Shown piece by piece: positions 34,966 to 42,503 of a stretch of DNA of 64,000 nucleotides. The DNA is from a virus. The stretch spans positions 1 through 64,000 of IMG/VR virus record IMGVR_UViG_3300025141_012985, one strand, 5' to 3'. The notes below the pieces were generated by a model. That model had not been told where the DNA came from, searched no databases, and saw only the letters and a list, made by a program, of their open reading frames with translations. Made by a program: the position numbers and the translations under genes. How positions within the stretch are numbered: position 1 is the stretch's first letter; each line of letters opens with the position of its first letter.

Positions 34966-35568
34966 ATGAAGTGGACGACAAAAATATCTCCCCTCGTTAA
35001 AGAGGTGGAGCTGAGAAAGAATCCAGTAATTATTACTGTTAATAAGTTTGATGAAAAATCAGCAAAAGAGTTTCAGCAACAAGTAGCACAAGCACACAAT
35101 ACAGGTCAAAAAGTGATCCCAGTAGTTATTGACTCGTACGGAGGCCAGGTCTATAGCCTTATGTCAATGATAAGTGCAATTTCTCATTCAGAGCTACCTG
35201 TTGCAACTATTGTTGAGGGAAAGGCAATGTCATGTGGTGCCATCCTCTTCTCTTTTGGTGAGCAGGGAATGAGGTTTATGGATCCTGACGCTACAGTCAT
35301 GATTCATGATGTGTCTAGCATGGCATGGGGAAAAGTTGAAGAAGTGAAAGTCAGTGCTGATGAAACAGAAAGGCTAAATCAAAAAGTCTATACAATGATG
35401 GCGAGAAATTGTCGAAAGAAGGATGATTACTTTCTAAAGATTGTACATAGAAAAGGACATGCAGACTGGTTCTTGGACGCTGCTGAGGCTAAAAAGCATG
35501 GAATGGCAAATCAACTAAGAGTTCCTAAGGTTAATATCAATGTTTCTGTTGACATAGACTTTGAGTGA
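34966..35568 (+). CDS. ClpP-like serine protease
   Basis: This 200-residue protein has the ClpP/crotonase fold pattern: VIPVVIDSYGGQVYSLMSMI (oxyanion Gly-Gly), then EGKAMSCGAILFSFG with nucleophile Ser89, and ATVMIHDVS with His114. The acid residue probably lies near DWFLDAAEAKKHGMA. ClpP works as a barrel-shaped protease fed by an AAA+ partner. Phage copies may process capsid proteins or redirect host ClpX/ClpA. No capsid or portal genes adjoin, so a role in host protein turnover is at least as likely as prohead maturation. It follows NrdJ by 17 bases. Confidence 0.8.
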   Translation: MKWTTKISPLVKEVELRKNPVIITVNKFDEKSAKEFQQQVAQAHNTGQKVIPVVIDSYGGQVYSLMSMISAISHSELPVATIVEGKAMSCGAILFSFGEQGMRFMDPDATVMIHDVSSMAWGKVEEVKVSADETERLNQKVYTMMARNCRKKDDYFLKIVHRKGHADWFLDAAEAKKHGMANQLRVPKVNINVSVDIDFE

Positions 35569-35571
35569 AAG

Positions 35572-36492
35572 ATGGATAAAGTATTTTATAACAAGTCATC
35601 TGCATCAAATCTAGGCTGGGACCCTAGTTGGTTCGGATGTGAATATTTTGATGACACTCTAACATCAGCTGTCAGAAAGTGGCAAAAAGAAAATAGACTA
35701 ACAGCTGACGGCCTGGTGGGTCCGACTACATACAGAAGGATCTGGACTGAGAGAGAGTCAGAGATATCTACATTTAAGCCATCAAGTAGAAATTTTGATT
35801 CCAATAGGTGGATAGTTCACAATGGAAGGTTTATCCCAATTGAATGGAAAAAGGTTGTTCTTTGGGATGAGAACGGAGGTCTCGATACAAAGAAGGGTAA
35901 TTATTATGACTACTCTGGAAAGGCAGAAAGAAAGCCTACATTCTTTGTTAATCACTGGGATGTCTGTCTATCTTCAGAGTCTTGTGCCGGAGTTCTAAAA
36001 AGAAGAGGTGCGTCCGTTCACTTTTGCATCGATAACGATGGAACAATTTATCAGCTTTTAGATACACAGCATGCAGCTTGGCATGCCGGAGGTCAAAAAT
36101 GGAATCAAAAATCTATTGGTGTGGAGATATCAAATGCATATTATACAAAGTATCAGAGCTGGTATGAAAAAAATGGTCTGGGACCTAGACCAGTTCTGGA
36201 GGATTCATGGACCCATGGGAACAAGCATAAACCTCATCTCGGATTTTATCCAGTACAGATTGAGGCAGCACGAGCACTATGGAAGGCAGTCCACATCGGA
36301 TTCGGAATCCCACTAGAATGTCCGCTAAGGGATGGCCAGATGATGACGGGTGTGTCTTCAGAAGCTGCTAAGGGAAAATTTGAAGGATTTATTCATCATT
36401 ATCATCTCACAAGAAGGAAGATAGATTGCGGAGGATTTGACTTAGAATCCAACCTCCAAATTGTAAGACAGTCACCTATGTATTGTTTATAG
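35572..36492 (+). CDS. endolysin: peptidoglycan-binding domain plus N-acetylmuramoyl-L-alanine amidase
   Basis: This is a 306-residue two-domain lysis enzyme. Residues ~25-57 form a PG_binding_1 module (DDTLTSAVRKWQKENRLTAD then GLVGPTTYRRI). The amidase_2 domain follows: FFVNHWDVC (first zinc His), SVHFCIDNDGTIYQLLD, HAAWHAG, IGVEISNAYY, and HHYHLTRRKIDC, where the His and Cys are eight apart, as in the T7 lysozyme zinc site. It cuts the amide bond between muramic acid and the peptide. No signal peptide is seen, so a holin is needed for export; the small membrane proteins at 47.6 and 48.6 kb are possible but unsupported candidates. Confidence 0.88.
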   Translation: MDKVFYNKSSASNLGWDPSWFGCEYFDDTLTSAVRKWQKENRLTADGLVGPTTYRRIWTERESEISTFKPSSRNFDSNRWIVHNGRFIPIEWKKVVLWDENGGLDTKKGNYYDYSGKAERKPTFFVNHWDVCLSSESCAGVLKRRGASVHFCIDNDGTIYQLLDTQHAAWHAGGQKWNQKSIGVEISNAYYTKYQSWYEKNGLGPRPVLEDSWTHGNKHKPHLGFYPVQIEAARALWKAVHIGFGIPLECPLRDGQMMTGVSSEAAKGKFEGFIHHYHLTRRKIDCGGFDLESNLQIVRQSPMYCL

Positions 36493-36496
36493 TTTT

Positions 36497-36913
36497 GTGA
36501 GAAATAAATTGGAACTTGTATCGACACATGTTTGTAAGACACAAAATCTCGGTATGCACGGTAATCTCTTCGGCGGAGTAATGCTTTCTTGGCTAGATGA
36601 AGCTGGAGCAGCATTCACATCACAGGTGTGTGGAACACCCAGAATGGTGACTAAGTCAATTTCTGAAGTAGTCTTTCAGAAACCAGTTAGAGCTGGACAG
36701 ATCATTAAGATATATGCTGATGTTGTAAGAATTGGAGAATCATCAATTACAATTAGGCTGGAAGCTAGAAGACATAGTGTGTATAACGGATCACAGAGGA
36801 ATGTTGTCTCTGTTGATATGGTTTTTGTCAGAATAGACGGCGATGGTGAGCCTGTTCCAATTAAGACGATTAGGTCTGACTATCAGAATAGAAGATCTGA
36901 AAAGGAACAGTAA
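36497..36913 (+). CDS. hotdog-fold acyl-CoA thioesterase
   Basis: This 138-residue protein matches the YciA/ACOT hotdog family: NLGMHGNLFGGVMLSWLDEA (central helix with the Asn, Gly-Gly and Asp catalytic set), then FQKPVRAGQIIKIYADVV and ITIRLEARR strands. It hydrolyses acyl-CoA to fatty acid and CoA. Such an enzyme is not part of the core phage repertoire and would be an auxiliary metabolic gene, perhaps altering membrane lipid supply or freeing CoA. It follows the endolysin gene by four bases. Start GTG 36497 has a weak ribosome site; TTG 36509 is an alternative. Confidence 0.8.
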   Translation: MRNKLELVSTHVCKTQNLGMHGNLFGGVMLSWLDEAGAAFTSQVCGTPRMVTKSISEVVFQKPVRAGQIIKIYADVVRIGESSITIRLEARRHSVYNGSQRNVVSVDMVFVRIDGDGEPVPIKTIRSDYQNRRSEKEQ

Positions 36914-36993
36914 GCTTTTTTAACAACAGAGGATAAAGATGGTACTTTTATGAAACATCTGTGATCTTTTTTGTTATCATCTCGGGGTAAAAA

Positions 36994-39900
36994 ATGACAG
37001 CCGTTAGAGTTACCGAATCCTCAGGGTCTGTTGGGTCTATTCAAATTGCTGACGGCTATGGCGGATTTCTATCTGGGACCCTGAAAGCTGGAGATAATAT
37101 CACAATAGCAGACATGGGTTCTGGATCTTTTGCAATATCAGCATCGATATCAGCAGGGTCCACAATCGGTACTGCAGAAGATAGTGACTATTCTGATGGG
37201 CTGTTTTCCAGTTTTACCTCTTCGACAGAAATAGGTACAGCAATTGATAAATTTAATGAAGTTCTAAAGGCTCTGGCTCCTGATCCCGGTCCAGACTTAG
37301 ATGACATAAGCTCTAAAGATACAGGAACTACTGGAATTCTTTCCTTTGGATCGAGTAATAATCAATCTTCTGGTTCTCCTGCATATATTAGTGTATCAAC
37401 TTCCGCTGGACTTTCTGCTGTTGATGTAAATGGATCTTACGCAGTAACGACTAGCAGCAACAATATACGACTTGGTGTTTTTGACGGTGATACACATGTG
37501 AGCGGTGTTTTAAATGCAGATGTAGGATCAAACAGTCAGGGAAATAGCGTACAAAATTATCCTGAATTCTCTTTTGGAAATGGTGAAACAGGAGTTCTCC
37601 GTCTTGAGGTTAACGGATCTACAATTAAGGAGATTGATCTAACTACTGCAACCATTGGAAGCGGCACATCAGGATTGGGAACAGGATCATACCTTGATTC
37701 GAACGGCTCGGGCTTTAATTTTTTCTCTACTGAGTCTACAGGAACACTTTCAAATGGAAACTCTTTTGCATCCTTTAAGCACAGAACTGGTCAATTTGTT
37801 GTAGCGTCCGGAAGCCAAAGACGTGGATGGAACTATGCTAGAGTTTCACATGTTATGACCGGAACAACGTCAAATACAAACTATGTTGAGTGGGTTAATG
37901 ATGATAACGCTGATTCACTGGCTGCAGCAGGAAATGAATTATCTTTCGTAGGCTCTGGCAGCATTCATCTATCTGGAATTGAATACTTTCAAAGCGGCAC
38001 AGCGACATATGCTGCTAGAGTTACGAACGCATACAAGTATGTTTATGATAATACTGATATAACTTTTACAACTTCAAATAGCGCCGCAGCAAGTTCAAGC
38101 CCATCATTCTCAATAAGTGCACAGTCAAAGCCCACGATAGGCGGAGGCGAAACACACGCAAAGGTTCTTCACATAACTGGATCTGGAGCTGTAACTTCAA
38201 ATTACTTTATAAGCGGAGCATTAACAACTGGGATCAACGTTACACATCCACTTAAGTCTAATCTTTCAAATAGTGGTCAGGCATCCACCACCGGAATATT
38301 GATGTATAATCTATCTAATACATCAACAGCCCAATCAGAAACTCTTAGAAGAGAAGACTATAGAATCGTTAGCGGTGCATATAGCACTCAGGCATCTCTA
38401 ACTAATTCTGCAAATAAATGGGATTCAGAGAAGCACATAACAGGATCCAACGGTGGTCATAGCAATGGATTACAATTCTACAATTCTAGGCTTTATTCTC
38501 CAACTAGCACATTAAGATCGGGTGATTTTAGAGATTCCTCAGAGAGCGGAAAGCTAGATAACTCTCCGCCTGGAAATCCAAATTATTCTGGAGAGTCTGG
38601 ACAGAGAACATTTTATAGATGGTTTAAAAATGAAACTGGATCGACAAAGTACGATCTGACGATTGCAATTAACGGATCCGGAACGACAATTGTTACAGCT
38701 GCGACAGCACTTAATAGTGGGAGAATTAGAGTTTTTGTTAAATTCCCGTCAGATGGAACTAGGGAGACTGGCTGGCTTGATTTAGCAACTGAGTTTGTCC
38801 TTGATGACTATGATGACAATGATGGTGCACATACAGCAAACGGCGCGTTAAGTTTTGACAGCAGCCTAAATGCTACAAACTATGTTACGCTTGGCACAGT
38901 TGGGATCGGAGATGATGAGTATATTGGACTAAGAATTGAAGCAGATACAGGATGGACCGGCTACATAAGTCAAATTACTGTAACATTCGGTGCTGGAACA
39001 GGCACAATATCAGCGGTTCCAGATTTAGATGACATTGACTGTAATGACGATGGAACAGATTGCAATCTTTCTTTTGGATCTTCAAAGTCAATATCTGGAT
39101 ATACAGATGTAGGAACAGCTGCCGGATTTTCTGCTACAGACGTTAATGGGAAATACCAGACCGCCGCTTCTTCAAATAATTTAAGAAGATCTGTCTTTGC
39201 GCTTGATACAATCGTTGAAGGTGATTTAAATGAGGATGTTTCTGCAACCTCTCCTGACTATGTTGCAAATTCATTCTCTGATGCAAATAGCGGTTCATTA
39301 GTCTTAGAGATAAATGGTTCTGATGTTCATACAGTTAGTTTAGCAGGTGCATATAATAACGTCGGTGCCGGAGAACCAGGCTCAGGAACAGGCACATCGT
39401 TTACCAGTAATAGCGGATTTTTTGACTTAAGTGTCTGGAGGCCTGCAGAGTGGGATAATGAAGTTCCCTATTATCCTGAGACACATAGGACAGGAAAATA
39501 TAGAGTACATACAGGACATCAGCGAAATGGATGGAATTATGCAAGAGTAAAGCACGTTGGCACCTGGGGAACAAGAACAACAAATTATGTTGAATGGGTA
39601 AATGACAGTGATTCAAATGCACTAAGCGCGGATGGGTTGACTCTACAGCCCTTTGGAGATGATAATTTGTTTTACCTAAGCGGTGTAAAGTATTTTATTG
39701 AACCGAGCGGGAGTATCGAAGTCAGGGTTTCAAATCTATATAAAAATGTTTACTCAGATAGCAATTCAGCAATATCATTTACAAACCTGACAAATGCGAC
39801 AGGTGTAAGGATTATTCAGGCAGGAACCGGTCTATCATCGACAAAGTCAACTAACTCTTCTACAGATAGTCTTCAAACACTAAGCACCACAGCAAATTCT

Positions 39901-40776
39901 CAAAATGCTGACGCTCACGCTACCGGATCAATTCAATTTTCACGATCATCGTCTCTTAGTGGATCTTTTTCAACTTCATACAGCGCTTCAGGCTCTTTGG
40001 TTTTTGATCATCCGCTTAAGACAAACTTAACAACGTCAGTTGTGACATCGTCAATTCTTCACGTCTATTCTGCAAGCGATAATTCAAATGCAAATACTAC
40101 TGAGTATTTTAACGGAGAAGCGTTCAGAATTCAGAGTGGAAGCTTTTCTACACAGGCAAATGTTACCTCTATTTCTTATAACTGGTCATCTACGGGATCA
40201 ATAAACGATAATAGTAATTTTTCTGGGTACTACACAGGTCTCATGCTCTATGATGGAAAGTTAATAAGCCCACTAAAGGGCGGAAACAGCGGAGATTTTA
40301 GAAGATATAGTGAGGGAGGAGTTCTTGACGGTCCACCAAGTAATGTAAACTATAGCTCACTTGGTGTTTCAACTAGAGAATATTACAGAGGATTTTTAAA
40401 TAATACTACAAATGACAGGCCAAGTGTGACAGTTACAATATACGGAGATGCCACAATTGTAGGAAAGACAGGAGCAAACGCTGCTTCACTAGGCACTAAT
40501 AAGAATATTTTTGTTGAAGTCAATATTCCCGCAAAGACAGCATTTTTAGACTTAGGAAAGCCATCAGCAGGCGCAGGAAATACTAGTGCAGGAGATGGAT
40601 GCCTAAGTGGCGATCTTGATTCAACTGTTGATGGAGGAGGTGCAGGAAATACATGCACATTTAATGGGTCTACTGTAGATGGAACTGTCTCTGGTGCAGA
40701 ATATCTTGTGATAAAGATATCTGCTCATAAGAGCTGGACTGGGTACGTTTCACAGGTAAGCGTGAGCTGGAGCTAG
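36994..40776 (+). CDS. large repetitive fiber-like virion protein
   Basis: This 1260-residue protein is rich in Ser, Gly, Thr and Asn with almost no cysteine. After a ~98-residue head (KAGDNITIADMGSGSFAISA) come two long homologous units of about 570-585 residues. Both open with PDLDDI and share SFGSS, the pattern SAxDVNG-Y, SSNN-R, GWNYARV, NYVEWVND and a closing WTGY-SQ. Such duplicated, beta-rich proteins form tail fibers or other adhesins that contact the host surface. It is the first of three such genes. GGGG just upstream helps place the ATG. The exact virion location is unknown. Confidence 0.7.
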   Translation: MTAVRVTESSGSVGSIQIADGYGGFLSGTLKAGDNITIADMGSGSFAISASISAGSTIGTAEDSDYSDGLFSSFTSSTEIGTAIDKFNEVLKALAPDPGPDLDDISSKDTGTTGILSFGSSNNQSSGSPAYISVSTSAGLSAVDVNGSYAVTTSSNNIRLGVFDGDTHVSGVLNADVGSNSQGNSVQNYPEFSFGNGETGVLRLEVNGSTIKEIDLTTATIGSGTSGLGTGSYLDSNGSGFNFFSTESTGTLSNGNSFASFKHRTGQFVVASGSQRRGWNYARVSHVMTGTTSNTNYVEWVNDDNADSLAAAGNELSFVGSGSIHLSGIEYFQSGTATYAARVTNAYKYVYDNTDITFTTSNSAAASSSPSFSISAQSKPTIGGGETHAKVLHITGSGAVTSNYFISGALTTGINVTHPLKSNLSNSGQASTTGILMYNLSNTSTAQSETLRREDYRIVSGAYSTQASLTNSANKWDSEKHITGSNGGHSNGLQFYNSRLYSPTSTLRSGDFRDSSESGKLDNSPPGNPNYSGESGQRTFYRWFKNETGSTKYDLTIAINGSGTTIVTAATALNSGRIRVFVKFPSDGTRETGWLDLATEFVLDDYDDNDGAHTANGALSFDSSLNATNYVTLGTVGIGDDEYIGLRIEADTGWTGYISQITVTFGAGTGTISAVPDLDDIDCNDDGTDCNLSFGSSKSISGYTDVGTAAGFSATDVNGKYQTAASSNNLRRSVFALDTIVEGDLNEDVSATSPDYVANSFSDANSGSLVLEINGSDVHTVSLAGAYNNVGAGEPGSGTGTSFTSNSGFFDLSVWRPAEWDNEVPYYPETHRTGKYRVHTGHQRNGWNYARVKHVGTWGTRTTNYVEWVNDSDSNALSADGLTLQPFGDDNLFYLSGVKYFIEPSGSIEVRVSNLYKNVYSDSNSAISFTNLTNATGVRIIQAGTGLSSTKSTNSSTDSLQTLSTTANSQNADAHATGSIQFSRSSSLSGSFSTSYSASGSLVFDHPLKTNLTTSVVTSSILHVYSASDNSNANTTEYFNGEAFRIQSGSFSTQANVTSISYNWSSTGSINDNSNFSGYYTGLMLYDGKLISPLKGGNSGDFRRYSEGGVLDGPPSNVNYSSLGVSTREYYRGFLNNTTNDRPSVTVTIYGDATIVGKTGANAASLGTNKNIFVEVNIPAKTAFLDLGKPSAGAGNTSAGDGCLSGDLDSTVDGGGAGNTCTFNGSTVDGTVSGAEYLVIKISAHKSWTGYVSQVSVSWS
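37291..38999 (+). repeat. internal repeat unit 1 of fiber-like protein
   Basis: This is the coding region for the first ~570-residue unit, starting at PDLDDISS and ending near WTGYISQITVTFG. It aligns along its length with the unit at 39018-40776, showing an old internal duplication. Confidence 0.65.
39018..40776 (+). repeat. internal repeat unit 2 of fiber-like protein
   Basis: This is the second unit, starting at PDLDDIDC and ending WTGYVSQVSVSWS. It keeps landmarks such as GWNYARVKH, TNYVEWVND and EYYRGFLNNTT, but the wording has diverged strongly from unit 1. Confidence 0.65.
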
Positions 40777-40777
40777 A

Positions 40778-42031
40778 ATGGCAGGAAAAAGTAATACCTC
40801 AGCAACATTTTTTGCACAGAAGAAGCTTCTTGGAAAAGCTCACACATCAAATCTTAAAGTCGATGGTGAGGAAGTCATTGGATCAAATATCCAGGCTGCA
40901 TCAACGCTTATATTTGGAGAGGATATACCGACAGGACCAAGTCAGACGCTTTGGCTTCTTCAAAGTGCTTCAAACGGCGGACCTCCAACTGTTGAGTATA
41001 TTCAATTTATTCTCACAGCCCTGACAGGAACTACATACGACGCCGACTCTTCTGGCGGCGGTGCCGGGTCAGATTCAGGTGAATCTTCTCAGTCGTCTGG
41101 TCCTCACTGTTATAAGTTTGTAATGCCTTCCGACTATACATCCAACTCTAGCAATTCTAGGGAGGGAAATGGAACATTTAATAATAGCAAGATTGTTCAC
41201 GAAACTCTTGGTGCACTTCAGCTAATTCCCCCATTCTTTTCACAGGATTCACCCAATCCGTATATAGTGAAAATTTTTGAAGATGACAGCGGCGATGTCG
41301 GTGATGAGATTCCTCTTTTGGATAATATTGACTGGAACGTAGACTACTACAACGGAGTTTTATTCTTACAAGATTACGACTCAGGTAAGATACCTGCGCA
41401 TGCAAAAGCTTTTGCCTATGTCGGAAAAATGCTTAATGAAGTTGTTTCTAGTGGAAGCAGTGGAGGAGGAGACGGAGATCCAAATGCCACATATCTTGTT
41501 AAAACAGCAACAGGCTCACTAAGTGCAGAGAGGGCTTTAGTTGCAGGAACTGGATTAAGCTCAGCAGATGCTGGTGCAAATGGTAATTTCACGCTGTCTG
41601 TAAATAACTCTATTATTGCAACTCTTACAGGTTCAGTATTTTCTGGTCCTGTAAAGTCTTCTCAGATAACCGGGTCCATTACAAAGATATTTGACGGAAC
41701 AAGCTACATTAGGTCTGCAGGTGCCGCCTCTGTTTCTTCTGGATCTGGGGGTGCAATTACAATATCATCCCCGAGCTATGTATTTAGTGAGTACCTTGGC
41801 ATGAGTAATGGATCAAATACAAAATTTACATTCAATTATCAACCTGACAATGTGAAAAATGTCTCTGTTTTCGTTAACGGTATTTTCCAAGCACCAGCAA
41901 CGTCGATTACTAGTGCAGGATATCAAGATTATTCTGTGACAGGATCAAATATGTACTTTACTACTGGGTCACTGCCTGAATCTGGTAGTGTAATTTTTGC
42001 AAATTATTCAACAAATAGCAGCATATCATAG
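40778..42031 (+). CDS. fiber-associated structural protein
   Basis: The ATG begins one base after the previous stop, with GGAG at 40767-40770. The 417 residues divide into an N-terminal attachment-like part (KKLLGKAHTSNLKVDGEEVI), a Ser/Gly linker (~88-108), a beta domain with NIDWNVDYYNGVLFLQDYDS, and a C-terminal region with VFVNGIFQAP near 365-375, a motif common in phage tail fiber tips. No enzymatic motif was seen. Operon position between two fiber-like genes supports a fiber or adaptor role. Confidence 0.65.
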   Translation: MAGKSNTSATFFAQKKLLGKAHTSNLKVDGEEVIGSNIQAASTLIFGEDIPTGPSQTLWLLQSASNGGPPTVEYIQFILTALTGTTYDADSSGGGAGSDSGESSQSSGPHCYKFVMPSDYTSNSSNSREGNGTFNNSKIVHETLGALQLIPPFFSQDSPNPYIVKIFEDDSGDVGDEIPLLDNIDWNVDYYNGVLFLQDYDSGKIPAHAKAFAYVGKMLNEVVSSGSSGGGDGDPNATYLVKTATGSLSAERALVAGTGLSSADAGANGNFTLSVNNSIIATLTGSVFSGPVKSSQITGSITKIFDGTSYIRSAGAASVSSGSGGAITISSPSYVFSEYLGMSNGSNTKFTFNYQPDNVKNVSVFVNGIFQAPATSITSAGYQDYSVTGSNMYFTTGSLPESGSVIFANYSTNSSIS

Positions 42032-42096
42032 ATCTGTGAACAAAGTTCAGGAAGTGTGAAAACATTTCTTTCATTTCCGAACTTATCATGCTAATT

Positions 42097-42106
42097 GATA
42101 CTTATC
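42097..42106 (+). promoter_or_regulatory. candidate late promoter element (GATACTTATC)
   Basis: This element resembles the ATACTTATA elements at 13101 and 24771 and precedes a short gene. If it acts as a promoter, the ATG at 42112 is too close and ATG 42142 is the better start. Confidence 0.3.
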
Positions 42107-42141
42107 CTTAGATGCCATGTGGCTTCAAATCTAAGTTAAAA

Positions 42142-42363
42142 ATGAAAGAATATTCGACTCCAGACCTATCCACTGCTGCCTTTTTATTGATGAGAGGAAT
42201 CAGGCTTATACATGCCAGTAAGCTCCCGTCAGGAAAATTTATTTTTACATTCAGCGATCCGGATCAGAAGTGTCAAAGTCTCTCATTAGAGTTTCTTAAT
42301 TCAGAGTTTTCTGACTATGATAATCATGTCAGGAATCTAAAGAGGATGATATATAGTAGTTGA
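42142..42363 (+). CDS. small DUF5659-like protein
   Basis: This is a 73-residue protein from ATG 42142 (an in-frame ATG at 42112 would add ten residues). The pattern YSTPDLSTAAFLLMRG, then GKFIFTFSDPD, then a C-terminal helix with YDNHVRNLKRMIY resembles the small DUF5659 proteins found in phages and mobile elements, whose function is unknown. It lies alone between two fiber-like genes. Start choice is uncertain because neither ATG has a strong ribosome site. Confidence 0.6.
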   Translation: MKEYSTPDLSTAAFLLMRGIRLIHASKLPSGKFIFTFSDPDQKCQSLSLEFLNSEFSDYDNHVRNLKRMIYSS

Positions 42364-42448
42364 GACCCAGTGTGCGGTCTAAGGTTAAGTTAGTTTTCCG
42401 TTAATGTTATAGATTAGTTTCGTTAAAGACACGTTAGGTTATATGTCA

Positions 42449-42467
42449 AATTTGCGTGTTGCAAATT
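42449..42467 (+). promoter_or_regulatory. short inverted repeat before fiber gene
   Basis: AATTTGC (42449-42455) and GCAAATT (42461-42467) are exact reverse complements around GTGTT. The site lies in the 140-base gap 42364-42503, which otherwise contains several GTTA-type short repeats and no gene. It could be an operator or RNA hairpin in the leader of the next gene. Confidence 0.35.
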
Positions 42468-42503
42468 GACAAGCCAATAATCTATAAGAAAAGGAAAATT
42501 ATA

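Noticed and set aside
36914-36993. AGATG ... CATCT hairpin followed by TCTTTTTT
   Set aside because: The stem is only five pairs around a 14-base loop, so a terminator is not supported although the T run is suggestive.
42031-42096. Imperfect inverted repeat GTTCAGGAAG ... TTTCCGAAC
   Set aside because: Needs several bulges and lacks a T tract; could be chance in this short gap.
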